23,356 bases of DNA from a virus: the IMG/VR virus record IMGVR_UViG_3300037488_001080, positions 1 to 23,356 of that record. One strand, 5' to 3'. This document shows positions 13,106 through 19,894 of the stretch, in pieces; position 1 is the first letter of the stretch; every line of letters starts with the position of its first letter. The notes beneath the pieces are model-generated. The model was not told where the DNA came from. It was given only the letters and a program-made list of their open reading frames with translations, and did not search any database. The translations under genes were made by a program, and so were the position numbers.

Positions 13106-13643
13106 TAATTTTTTATCGTACGAAGAATGTGATAATTTAATAAGTTTAGCATCAGATACTTTTGATGAAGTTGGTGTTCTTGGTGAGAGTATTGAAGGGT
13201 ATAGAGTTGCAAAAGGAGCTTGGTTAGATGAAGAACATGGGGATGTTGTTATAAAATATAGAGACCTTATTTCTGAGACGACCAAACTACCAAAAATTAA
13301 CATGGAAAGTATTCATGTTGTTAAATATAGTGTTGGTGAAGAATATAAAGATCATCATGATTTTTTTCATCCTGGTGAAGAATACTATGAGGATGAGGTA
13401 AATAGAGGTGGACAAAGATTAAAAACGGCATTGGTTTACTTAAATGATGATTTTGAAGGTGGTGAAACAAATTTCCCAAATTTAAATATTAAAGTTGATC
13501 CTAAAAAAGGTAAACTTGTATTGTGGGACAACATTAAAGATGATGGTTCTTTAGATTACGATAGCCTTCATGCTGGATTACCCGTAAAAAGTGGTTATAA
13601 GTATATTGCGGTAATTTGGATTAGAGAGAATGAATTTTATTAA
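13089..13643 (+). CDS. Prolyl-4-hydroxylase-like 2-oxoglutarate/Fe(II) oxygenase
   Basis: A 184-aa double-stranded beta-helix dioxygenase of the P4H alpha-subunit type. Residues 5-20 (INNFLSYEECDNLISL) match the usual N-terminal entry helix. The iron site is H89-x-D91 in YKDHHDFFHPG, with distal H161 in SLHAGLPV. K171 in SGYKYIAVIWIRE is the expected 2-oxoglutarate carboxylate ligand. TALVYLNDDFEGGETNFP (113-130) and GKLVLWDN (141-148) are the core strands. The family hydroxylates proline or other protein residues, coupling to decarboxylation of 2-oxoglutarate. The target could be a host translation factor or a virion protein, but this is open. The start overlaps the tiny membrane gene by 17 nt. 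All the catalytic residues are present. Confidence 0.88.
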   Translation: MVIEINNFLSYEECDNLISLASDTFDEVGVLGESIEGYRVAKGAWLDEEHGDVVIKYRDLISETTKLPKINMESIHVVKYSVGEEYKDHHDFFHPGEEYYEDEVNRGGQRLKTALVYLNDDFEGGETNFPNLNIKVDPKKGKLVLWDNIKDDGSLDYDSLHAGLPVKSGYKYIAVIWIRENEFY

Positions 13644-13646
13644 AAA

Positions 13647-13679
13647 TTTGTTTTATTTAAAAAATAATTACTATATTTG
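13647..13679 (+). promoter_or_regulatory. Bacteroidota-type promoter (TTTG-N21-TATATTTG)
   Basis: TTTG at 13647-13650 and TATATTTG at 13672-13679 are separated by 21 nt. They match the -33 TTTG and -7 TAnnTTTG boxes of the primary sigma factor of Bacteroidota. The pair lies in the 53-nt gap before the gene at 13697, leaving a short leader of about 10-15 nt. Confidence 0.65.
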
Positions 13680-13696
13680 TCCAATAATATAATTTT

Positions 13697-13933
13697 ATGG
13701 ACCCAATCAAAGCAAATTTATTATCTCAGACCTTAGAGATTACATTTACTCAGGAGGCGGATTGTTGTACTCTTGAAGAACAATATTTAACTATCAAAAC
13801 TGATAATGGAGGTGGTGGTGATTTTTATGTCATTGAGACAAAAAGATGGGCATTTGATACTGTTGAAGAGATCATTGAATTATTAAATCAATTTAAAGAA
13901 AAACACCTTAAAATAAAAGAAGAAAATCTATGA
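13697..13933 (+). CDS. Hypothetical protein, 78 aa
   Basis: The protein begins MDPIKANLLSQTLEITFTQEADCC with two adjacent cysteines (23, 24). A beta strand follows (EQYLTIKTDN), then a GGGG turn at 38-41, DFYVIETKRWAFD, and a C-terminal charged helix. It looks like a small alpha/beta protein with a four-glycine loop. It follows a good host-type promoter and is coupled by ATGA (13930) to a lipoprotein gene. No family is recognised. It may belong with the lipoprotein as a host-expressed, possibly early, pair. Confidence 0.65.
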   Translation: MDPIKANLLSQTLEITFTQEADCCTLEEQYLTIKTDNGGGGDFYVIETKRWAFDTVEEIIELLNQFKEKHLKIKEENL

Positions 13934-14172
13934 AAAAGTTAATACTAATTACTTTAGTTGGGATGGTATTGTTTTCTTGTAATAGAAAAGAATACAAATA
14001 TGAAATCCACGGGAAAGTTTATGTCCCAACATCTGGTGTGAATCCAATGCATGATGCAATATGGTATACCGACACCATTAATTTTGATGGTGATACCATT
14101 TATTATTTTAATAGTAATGGGTCAGAGGTGAGAATTAAACCTCCATATATCTTAAAAGATAACTCAAAATGA
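13930..14172 (+). CDS. Small lipoprotein, 80 aa
   Basis: The N-terminus MKKLILITLVGMVLFSCNRKE is a textbook lipoprotein signal: two lysines, a hydrophobic core and the lipobox LFSC with C17 as the lipidation site. The mature part is short, polar and beta-prone (YEIHGKVYVPTSGVNP ... DGDTIYYFNSNG). It would be anchored in the inner or outer membrane facing the periplasm or cell surface. Phage-encoded lipoproteins of this size are known in superinfection exclusion and receptor blocking, which makes that a possible role, not a demonstrated one. ATGA overlaps occur at both ends (13930 and 14169), placing it inside a coupled operon behind the promoter at 13647. Confidence 0.75.
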   Translation: MKKLILITLVGMVLFSCNRKEYKYEIHGKVYVPTSGVNPMHDAIWYTDTINFDGDTIYYFNSNGSEVRIKPPYILKDNSK

Positions 14173-14582
14173 AAATAGGTATAACCTGTTCCTGTTTTGA
14201 TTTATTTCACGCGGGTCACGTAAAAATGTTGGAGGAAGCAAAAACACAGTGTGATTATTTAATAATTGCTTTACAGACAGACCCAACAATTGATAGACCT
14301 GAAAAGAATAAACCGGTACAATCGGTTGTTGAAAGATACATCCAACTGAAAGGATGTAAGTTTGTTGATGAAATTATCCCATACGAAACAGAAAAAGATT
14401 TGGAGGATATTTTTAAAACATTAAAATTAGATGTAAGGATTATAGGTGAGGATTATAAAGGAAAAGATTTCACCGCAAAACAAATATGTTTAGATAGGAG
14501 TATTGTGTTATACTACAATGAAAGAAAACACAATTTCTCAAGTACAGAACTTAAAAAAAGAATAAACAATGGCAAAAATTGA
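14169..14582 (+). CDS. Cytidylyltransferase-like protein (TagD/HldE-C type)
   Basis: A 137-aa nucleotidyltransferase of the HxGH family. It opens KIGITCSCFDLFHAGHVKML, with H14-x-x-H17 as the nucleotide-binding signature. RYIQLKGCKFVDEIIPY (about 56-72) follows, and NFSSTELKKRI near the end corresponds to the C-terminal S-T-T box. Its size and motifs match glycerol-3-phosphate cytidylyltransferase and related enzymes. These join CTP (or another NTP) to a phosphorylated polyol or sugar, releasing pyrophosphate. The product would feed glycan or phospholipid-type modification, in keeping with the glycosyltransferases further right, although the exact substrate cannot be told. It is coupled to the lipoprotein gene by ATGA and overlaps the next gene by 14 nt. 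Confidence 0.82.
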   Translation: MKIGITCSCFDLFHAGHVKMLEEAKTQCDYLIIALQTDPTIDRPEKNKPVQSVVERYIQLKGCKFVDEIIPYETEKDLEDIFKTLKLDVRIIGEDYKGKDFTAKQICLDRSIVLYYNERKHNFSSTELKKRINNGKN

Positions 14583-15465
14583 TGAACTAAGAAAAAAATA
14601 CCCAAACGTTGTAATGTCTGTCGCTGATAGATTTTTTGAAGGCGATAAAACACCAACCAAAAAATATCTTGAATTTATGTTTAAGATGTGGTCAACAAGA
14701 GGCAAGAGACCAGTTGAAGGAGTTTCTTCTCAACAATATGTTAAAATAGTTAATGAGTTTGATCAGTTGTTACCATATATTCAAAATAAAGACATATATA
14801 GTGGTGAATATAAAACTATGATGCAGTTATTTAGGGTGGTTGAAAATGCTAAAACATTAAAAGAGGAAAATGAGTTTGTTCGTGAAGATCATGTTGATGT
14901 TTTAATTGATAATGAAGATTATCTTTTAATTAGCCCTTTAACTTTAAAGGGATCCATAAAATATGGTGCGAATACTAAATGGTGTACTGCCAGTAAATCA
15001 AGTTCTTATCACTTTACAGGTTACACTAGAGATGGTTATTTGTTTTATTTGATCTCAAAAAAAGAAAGAGGTAAAAATCATGATAAGGTTGCGTTTTATT
15101 CTCGTGGTGGTAAAAATGAACACTTGACCACGTCTTACGCAATTTATAATCAATTTGATACTGAGATTAACGAGCAAAAATTTATTTTGAATGGTTGGAC
15201 TATGTTTGATCTATTTGAAATAATGACTAAAATAAGAGTTTATGCATATGAAAAGTATGTAATCCAAAAGGCTAAAAGTGATGTTGAAAAAACTGTAAAT
15301 ATTCTGAAGTCAGTTAATTTAGATGAATTTTTACAACAAGTTAATTTGTTGGAGAAATACGGAGAAAGTGGAAAAATAGAAGGAAAAGATGAATTGGAAA
15401 AAGTAATTCAAACTTTAAGTAAAAAAACAGAAGATTTATTTGGCAAATCTAAAATTAATGAGTAG
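14569..15465 (+). CDS. Phage protein with YGAxTKWCTA core (paralog of 4876-6021)
   Basis: A 298-aa protein sharing a core with the gene at 4876. VLIDNEDYLLISPLTLKGS (111-129) leads into IKYGANTKWCTA (130-141), then YTRDGYLFYLISKK (152-165). C139 corresponds to C170 of the paralog. After the core, this copy has DKVAFYSRGG and SYAIYNQFDTEI, suggesting a longer beta region, then a helical C-terminus with heptad character. It lacks the Pro/Met/Glu-rich tail of the other copy. The N-terminal region (1-100) is helical and divergent. The function is unknown to me. It is translated from within the cytidylyltransferase gene end (14-nt overlap). Its stop codon forms part of the next promoter-like element. 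Confidence 0.78.
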   Translation: MAKIDELRKKYPNVVMSVADRFFEGDKTPTKKYLEFMFKMWSTRGKRPVEGVSSQQYVKIVNEFDQLLPYIQNKDIYSGEYKTMMQLFRVVENAKTLKEENEFVREDHVDVLIDNEDYLLISPLTLKGSIKYGANTKWCTASKSSSYHFTGYTRDGYLFYLISKKERGKNHDKVAFYSRGGKNEHLTTSYAIYNQFDTEINEQKFILNGWTMFDLFEIMTKIRVYAYEKYVIQKAKSDVEKTVNILKSVNLDEFLQQVNLLEKYGESGKIEGKDELEKVIQTLSKKTEDLFGKSKINE

Positions 15466-15470
15466 ATTTG
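15439..15470 (+). promoter_or_regulatory. Bacteroidota-type promoter (TTTG-N20-TAGATTTG)
   Basis: TTTG (15439-15442) and TAGATTTG (15463-15470) are 20 nt apart, fitting the -33/-7 consensus of Bacteroidota. The element overlaps the end of the preceding gene, and its TAG is that gene's stop codon. It would drive the two-gene membrane operon at 15509-16625. Confidence 0.6.
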
Positions 15471-15508
15471 TCGTTCACAAGTTAAATTATAAAAAATAAA
15501 TGAAGTAA

Positions 15509-15730
15509 ATGTTTAAAACAGAAAAGTTAGGACTATGGGGAGTCATAATACTAACAACGATCTATCTCTATTTAATGAATTTGTATTTTGAATACATCAT
15601 CAACAGAGAAGTAGCAAGTGAAATCCAAATTGTTGTAAGTTTAGTAGCCTTGGCTTACACAATTTTTCAAGTTAAATTAATAGTAAAAAAGGCAGTTAGT
15701 TTATTTAAAAAAGAAGAAAAAAATGATTAG
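15509..15730 (+). CDS. Two-span membrane protein, 73 aa
   Basis: Two hydrophobic segments are clear: LWGVIILTTIYLYLMNLYF (9-27) and IQIVVSLVALAYTIFQVKLI (39-58). They are joined by a short loop (EYIINREVASE). The C-terminus is strongly basic and acidic (KKAVSLFKKEEKND) and probably cytoplasmic. It overlaps the SPFH gene by 8 nt and follows a good promoter, so the two are made together. A small membrane partner or membrane anchor for the SPFH complex is a fair inference. No known family is recognised, and holins of this size also have two spans, so that alternative remains. Confidence 0.72.
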   Translation: MFKTEKLGLWGVIILTTIYLYLMNLYFEYIINREVASEIQIVVSLVALAYTIFQVKLIVKKAVSLFKKEEKND

Positions 15731-16625
15731 TATTGTATTATTTATTGTGTTTATTGCTATTGGAGCAATTATGTTTTTATCAGGTCGTGCAAATGACGAT
15801 GACCGTAGAACTATAATGGGAATTGCCGTCGCGGTGATTGGAGTTTTGGTTACAATATTCCAACCATATTCAATTGAAAAAATTGATTCAGGTCACAAAG
15901 GATTAAAAATTAATTTGATTGGTAATCAACGAGGAGTATCAAGTTATCAATATAAGACAGGTTGGGTTTTTTATAATAGTTGGACAGAACAAGTTTTAGA
16001 GTTCCCAACATACCAACAACATATTGAATACGAAGATCAAGGTGTGATCCTAAAAGGTGGGTTCTCTGCGACTATTAAACCAACGTTCAATTACTCATTA
16101 CGTGAAGATGCGATTGGAGATATGTTTGTTAACTTAAGAAAAGATATCAAAGAGATTGAACAAGGTTGGTTGAAAAATGCCATTATCGGAGCGGTTAATG
16201 ATGTTGCAAATACATGGGAAGTAGATAGTATCTTTAATCACCGACAAGCATTTGAGGCGGCTATTGTAACCGAATGTAATGTACGTTTATCTAAGTGGTT
16301 TAATGTGTCTCAATTACGAACTAATATTATCCCGCCTGATGCATTACAAGAATCTATTATTGCGAAAACAAAGGCAATCCAACAAGCGGAAGCATCAGAA
16401 CAACAAGCGATCGCTGCGATCTCTGAAGGTAGACGTAAGGTGGCTGTGGCACGAGCTGACTCGGCAGAAACTATCATCAATGCACAAGCGGCGGCATTAG
16501 CAATCAAAATTAAACAAAACCAATTGTCTCCATTGTATATTGAATATATTAAGTGGAATGCGTGGGATGGTAAATTACCTACTACAGTGACTGGTAATTC
16601 AGGAACTTTATTAAACATTAAGTAA
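15723..16625 (+). CDS. SPFH/band-7 (prohibitin-like) membrane protein
   Basis: A 300-aa protein. Residues 2-20 and about 30-46 are membrane segments. The SPFH domain follows (about 50-210): YSIEKIDSGHKGLKINLIG, WVFYNSWTEQVLEFPTYQQ, then LRKDIKEIEQGWLKNAIIG. The alanine- and glutamine-rich coiled coil is at about 218-265 (AKTKAIQQAEASEQQAIAA). A short C-terminal domain ends TVTGNSGTLLNIK, similar to bacterial prohibitin-like proteins. Such proteins form large ring or cage oligomers at the membrane and often control membrane proteases or membrane order. In a phage they might protect or reshape the host membrane during infection. It is coupled to the two-span protein upstream. A strong terminator follows. 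Length and layout are complete. Confidence 0.88.
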   Translation: MISIVLFIVFIAIGAIMFLSGRANDDDRRTIMGIAVAVIGVLVTIFQPYSIEKIDSGHKGLKINLIGNQRGVSSYQYKTGWVFYNSWTEQVLEFPTYQQHIEYEDQGVILKGGFSATIKPTFNYSLREDAIGDMFVNLRKDIKEIEQGWLKNAIIGAVNDVANTWEVDSIFNHRQAFEAAIVTECNVRLSKWFNVSQLRTNIIPPDALQESIIAKTKAIQQAEASEQQAIAAISEGRRKVAVARADSAETIINAQAAALAIKIKQNQLSPLYIEYIKWNAWDGKLPTTVTGNSGTLLNIK

Positions 16626-16643
16626 TTCACTAATATTATAATT

Positions 16644-16677
16644 AAACCCCATCTTTTTTATAGGTGGGGTTTTTTAT
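16644..16677 (+). terminator. Rho-independent terminator after the SPFH gene
   Basis: AAACCCCATC (16644-16653) pairs with GGTGGGGTTT (16663-16672), a 10-bp stem with one T-G pair and a 9-nt loop, followed by further T residues (TTTTATTTA). It closes the membrane operon. Confidence 0.85.
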
Positions 16678-16692
16678 TTAAAAAACTTTTAT

Positions 16693-16700
16693 TATATTTG
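16693..16700 (+). promoter_or_regulatory. Bacteroidota-type -7 element (TATATTTG)
   Basis: TATATTTG fits TAnnTTTG and lies between the SPFH terminator and the ATG at 16705. No clear TTTG -33 box is at the right distance (the region holds the terminator T tract). The start codon is 4 nt beyond the element, implying a leaderless or nearly leaderless message. Confidence 0.45.
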
Positions 16701-16704
16701 TATT

Positions 16705-16944
16705 ATGGAAAAAAGAAGTACACATTACGGAGACGTAGCGAAATGGATTAAAAAAGTAATTGATTCTTGTGAAACGTATAAACAAACATTTGGTGCAAAA
16801 ATGTTGATTAGGAACTTTGAAAAACAACTCGGAAGAAAATATCCTGATAAATGTTGGAGAGAACAACATTACGGTATAATTTTACCTTTGGAAAGCTCGT
16901 TATCCTATAAACGAGATGAATTATTAAAAAAAGAAAATATATAA
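16705..16944 (+). CDS. Hypothetical protein, 79 aa
   Basis: The product begins MEKRSTHYGDVAKWIKKVIDSC and is basic and helical, with a conserved-looking middle (RNFEKQLGRKYPDKCWREQHYG) and a lysine/glutamate-rich end. There is no signal peptide or metal motif, though C22 and C55 are present. A helical, nucleic-acid-binding type of protein is possible from the charge pattern, but I do not recognise a family. It follows a terminator and a TAnnTTTG element, so it likely opens a new unit that includes the next genes. Confidence 0.65.
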   Translation: MEKRSTHYGDVAKWIKKVIDSCETYKQTFGAKMLIRNFEKQLGRKYPDKCWREQHYGIILPLESSLSYKRDELLKKENI

Positions 16945-16946
16945 AT

Positions 16947-17120
16947 ATGGAAAATAAAAGTAGTAAAATTGCGGCAATAATTGGAATTGTTATTGGTTGT
17001 GTTTTAGGTAGTATCATGTCGTACTCAATGTTGAAGGACGCTAAAAAATGTGAACTACTTGTTGAAGAAAATAAAATGTTGAGAGATATGCTCTATGAAG
17101 AGCAAAACGATGGTCAGTAA
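16947..17120 (+). CDS. Small membrane-anchored coiled-coil protein, 57 aa
   Basis: A short frame (ATG 16947, TAA 17118-17120) begins 2 nt after the previous stop and ends directly before the next ATG. After MENKSSK comes a hydrophobic segment, IAAIIGIVIGCVLGSIM (8-24), then a charged helix (KDAKKCELLVEENKMLRDML) with heptad spacing. This is a single membrane span followed by a short coil. VIGC at 15-18 also loosely fits a lipobox, so lipidation at C18 is an alternative. The plan is like that of small inner-membrane spanin or Rz-like proteins, but it is too short for a full spanin and no partner is evident. Its position supports translation. Confidence 0.6.
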   Translation: MENKSSKIAAIIGIVIGCVLGSIMSYSMLKDAKKCELLVEENKMLRDMLYEEQNDGQ

Positions 17121-17369
17121 ATGAAAGGTACGTTAATATATTTTGAACCTGATGAAGAAACAGGTTATAAAGGTAATTGGGTGATACAGATACCTACTGA
17201 AAAACCTTACAATAATACATTCTCACTTTCTGATGAAAGTATGAAATGGATTAAAAAAAATAATCCACCAAAAAAAATGGATGTTGAGTTTACGGTAATT
17301 TGTTATTGTCATTATGATGAAAAGACAAATACTGCTAGCCACGCATTAGTTGCCACAATAAAACAATAA
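17121..17369 (+). CDS. Hypothetical protein, 82 aa
   Basis: Starts on the base after the previous stop codon. The sequence reads MKGTLIYFEPDEETGYKGNWVIQI, then a strand-rich stretch with SDESMKWIKKNN in the middle. It closes with VEFTVICYCHYDEKTNTASHALVATIKQ, where the CYCHY cluster gives two cysteines and a histidine that might bind a metal. The alternating strands suggest a small beta-barrel. No family is recognised. It lies upstream of the glycan cluster with a 12-nt gap and may be co-transcribed with it. Confidence 0.65.
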   Translation: MKGTLIYFEPDEETGYKGNWVIQIPTEKPYNNTFSLSDESMKWIKKNNPPKKMDVEFTVICYCHYDEKTNTASHALVATIKQ

Positions 17370-17381
17370 ATAAAAAAATTA

Positions 17382-18008
17382 ATGGAAAATTACAAAATAC
17401 TTGAAAATGGTTTAATAAAACAAAAATCTATCGTTAATAAAATCCAAACGTATGATACAAAATACGTGGATGAAAGATATAATCAATACGGTGAAAAAGG
17501 ACCTCAAATGGCTGGTATCCGACTTGGATATTTAGTTGGGACTTTAGGTTATTGGCCACAATCCATACTAGATATTGGATATGGTAATGGTGATTTTTTA
17601 AAGGTCTGTAAAGGTGTTATTGAGTCATATGGTAATGATGTTTCAGGATATCCTGTACCTGAAGGTGTTACATACACTGATAATATATTTGATAAACATT
17701 ACGAGGTGATCTCATTCTTTGATGTATTGGAACATTTTGAGGAAATTGATTTTGTAAAAGATTTGGATTGTAATTACGTCTACATTAGTTTACCTTGGTG
17801 TCACAACTTTAGTGAAGAATGGTTTATGAATTGGAAACATAGAAGACCTGACGAGCATTTGTGGCATTTTAATGAAAAGTCAATTGAGAAATTCTTCAAT
17901 GAAATGGGTTATGATATGGTTGATTATTCAAATGTTGAAGATTTAATAAGAGTTTCTGGTGAAGAATATCCTAACATTTTAACTTGTATCTTTAAGAAAA
18001 GAAAATAA
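17382..18008 (+). CDS. Class I SAM-dependent methyltransferase
   Basis: A 208-aa Rossmann-type methyltransferase. SILDIGYGNGDFLKVC (61-76) is motif I, the SAM-binding glycine loop. VISFFDVLEHFEEI (109-122) is the usual acidic/aromatic segment of Methyltransf_23-like enzymes. VYISLPW (133-139) is strand 5. HRRPDEHLWHFNEKSIEKFF (153-172) is the C-terminal signature seen in sugar- and polyketide-cluster methyltransferases. The target is unknown; a sugar or lipid hydroxyl is likely from the neighbours. It ends as TAATG with the next gene (18008) and opens the glycan cluster. A nucleic-acid base methyltransferase is unlikely, as there is no NPPY or PC motif. Confidence 0.85.
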   Translation: MENYKILENGLIKQKSIVNKIQTYDTKYVDERYNQYGEKGPQMAGIRLGYLVGTLGYWPQSILDIGYGNGDFLKVCKGVIESYGNDVSGYPVPEGVTYTDNIFDKHYEVISFFDVLEHFEEIDFVKDLDCNYVYISLPWCHNFSEEWFMNWKHRRPDEHLWHFNEKSIEKFFNEMGYDMVDYSNVEDLIRVSGEEYPNILTCIFKKRK

Positions 18009-18937
18009 TGAGATTTGGGTTTAAAATATCAGGTTGTTTTGGAGATGTGTTATACTCAACTCCGGTTTTAAAATATTTAAGTAAATGTCATGGTGATAAA
18101 TTAGATATTGAAACTAATTATCCGGACGTATTTAAAAATAACCCATATGCTGGAATAATTTATAATCCTGAGGAAGGTCAAATAATGCCTCACGATCAAA
18201 TTTTTTATGATTGTAATGGTCATAATTTTGGTGATATACAAAAACAAATAAGAAAAATACATTTGACCGATTATTGGTCAACACATTTAGGTTTCATATT
18301 ATCTCCTGAAGAAAAAACTTTGGAATTTTATCCGGATCCTTTGGATGTTGAAATTCCTAAAGACAAATACATTGTTATTAATCCTTCTAAAACTTGGGAA
18401 TGTAGAACTTGGTCAAAAGAAAATTGGGAAAGATTAACTGAAATGATATTAGAGTTAGGAATTAAAGTTGTGGTAACTGGACAGGATATAACTTATGGTG
18501 ATAATGATAAAAAGGGATCTATAGAAGTTTCTAATCCAAATGTAATTAATTTAGTAAATAAATTAAATCTATCCCAACTTTGGCATTTGGTTAATAATAG
18601 TTTATTAACAATAACTATGAACGCTGGATTACTACCTTTCGCGGGCACTACTGACTCAAATATTTTACAATTAGGTGGTGCTATTGATCCATATTATAGA
18701 ACACCATATAGAAATGGTAGTCAGGATTACAAACACAAGTTTGTTGGTGGATCTTGTAAATTATTCTGTCAATCAGATATGAAATATAACACAATGGATG
18801 ATCAAAAAATAACAAGATGGAATGGTTATAGGTCGCCTGGATGTTATGAAAATAAAAAATCATATGAATGTCATGCATCCGTTAATGGAGCGTTTAATGA
18901 GGTATTAGAATTTTATAAAAAAAATATTTATGAATAA
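18008..18937 (+). CDS. GT9-like (heptosyltransferase-family) glycosyltransferase
   Basis: A 309-aa GT-B type protein. It starts GFKISGCFGDVLYSTPVLKYL, matching the N-terminal G-x-x-GD-x-x-x-TP-x-x-x-x-L signature of ADP-heptose:LPS heptosyltransferases and their relatives. KYIVINPSKTWECRTWSKEN (about 120-139) matches the start of the second domain. QLWHLVNNSLLTITMNAGLL (190-209) corresponds to the sugar-nucleotide region, where the canonical S-N-D-S-G-x-x-H is changed. Unusual extra Cys (GGSCKLFCQS, SPGCYENKKSYECH) may bind a metal or form a structural cluster, as in the phage and environmental members with a C-terminal extension. The donor and acceptor cannot be assigned. It begins by TAATG coupling and overlaps the next gene by 8 nt. 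Confidence 0.8.
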   Translation: MRFGFKISGCFGDVLYSTPVLKYLSKCHGDKLDIETNYPDVFKNNPYAGIIYNPEEGQIMPHDQIFYDCNGHNFGDIQKQIRKIHLTDYWSTHLGFILSPEEKTLEFYPDPLDVEIPKDKYIVINPSKTWECRTWSKENWERLTEMILELGIKVVVTGQDITYGDNDKKGSIEVSNPNVINLVNKLNLSQLWHLVNNSLLTITMNAGLLPFAGTTDSNILQLGGAIDPYYRTPYRNGSQDYKHKFVGGSCKLFCQSDMKYNTMDDQKITRWNGYRSPGCYENKKSYECHASVNGAFNEVLEFYKKNIYE

Positions 18938-19892
18938 TGAAGATCTAATATACGTTACGGCCAATTGCCCAACTGAAGAGCAAGAAAAAAAACTTGAAGA
19001 ATGTATAAATTCATTAGAAAAAATTGGATATGATATCGCGTTAGTATCACATACGCATATACCGTTAAACATTCAAAAAAAATGTAAGTATTATATATAT
19101 GACCACTTCAATGACATATCTGAAGATGAAAATTTATTAAGTGACATAAATTTTTATATACCCAAAGGTATAATAGTGTCAAAGTATTTTCAAAAATATT
19201 TTTATGGTTTTGCTGTTTTTAGAATGATAAATTTAGCGTGTAATTTGGCAATAAATTTTGGTTATAAAAAATTACACTATATTGAATATGATTGTGTGGT
19301 TAATAATGGTTCATTCATTAAAGAAAATAGCAAATTGTTAGAAACTTATGATTCTATTTTATACACAACTAATGGTAATAAAAATGATGGGTTAATAGGT
19401 GGTATTCACTCATGTTTAACTAATAAGATACCAGAGTTATTTAAAAAATATGACAGAGAAAATATTGAAAATTTATTAAAAGAAAATCAAAATAATTGCG
19501 TTGAAGATATAACAAAATTATCTTTTTTAAATTCGGGTAATGTTTTATTTAAAAATGGTAATGAATTAACGGAGGATATTATAACGATAGGATATAAATT
19601 TAAAAATAGGAATGTACATTATACGTTATATTATGACAATGAAAGTGAAAAAATAAATATTATTTATAATAATGTTTCGCAATCCGATCAAAAAATAATG
19701 TTAATAGTTAATAATAATAAAGTTATTAATTTTATATCTAAAATTAATTTTTGGAATATAGAAATGGTGGGTAACATAAATGAGATACGGAATGTTAAGG
19801 TTTTTATTGATGATAGGATATCTTATGAAAAGAATTTCAATGATGAAAATATACAAACTTTTAAAAATAACTCTTATATTATAAAAAAATAA
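18930..19892 (+). CDS. GT-A-type glycosyltransferase-like protein with C-terminal beta module
   Basis: A 320-aa protein. It opens LIYVTANCPTEEQEKKLEECINSLEKIGYDIALVSH (6-41). The motif YGFAVFRMINLACNLAINFGYKKLHYIEYDC (92-122) follows, where Y-D-C (120-122) sits where a GT-A DxD would be, reduced to a single Asp. LHYIEYDCVV, LIGGIHS and SGNVLFKNG are further matches to environmental phage glycosyltransferases. The last ~90 residues are a separate beta-rich module that resembles the end of the GT8-like protein at 22036. A loss of the second Asp may mean metal-independent or inactive chemistry. It overlaps the GT9-like gene by 8 nt and precedes the DegT-like gene by 2 nt. The family assignment is moderate. 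Confidence 0.68.
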   Translation: MNNEDLIYVTANCPTEEQEKKLEECINSLEKIGYDIALVSHTHIPLNIQKKCKYYIYDHFNDISEDENLLSDINFYIPKGIIVSKYFQKYFYGFAVFRMINLACNLAINFGYKKLHYIEYDCVVNNGSFIKENSKLLETYDSILYTTNGNKNDGLIGGIHSCLTNKIPELFKKYDRENIENLLKENQNNCVEDITKLSFLNSGNVLFKNGNELTEDIITIGYKFKNRNVHYTLYYDNESEKINIIYNNVSQSDQKIMLIVNNNKVINFISKINFWNIEMVGNINEIRNVKVFIDDRISYEKNFNDENIQTFKNNSYIIKK

Positions 19893-19894
19893 TT

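Noticed and set aside
16310-16630. 106-aa minus-strand open frame opposite the SPFH gene
   Set aside because: The alanine-rich composition mirrors the coiled-coil region of the SPFH gene; there is no promoter or separate context.
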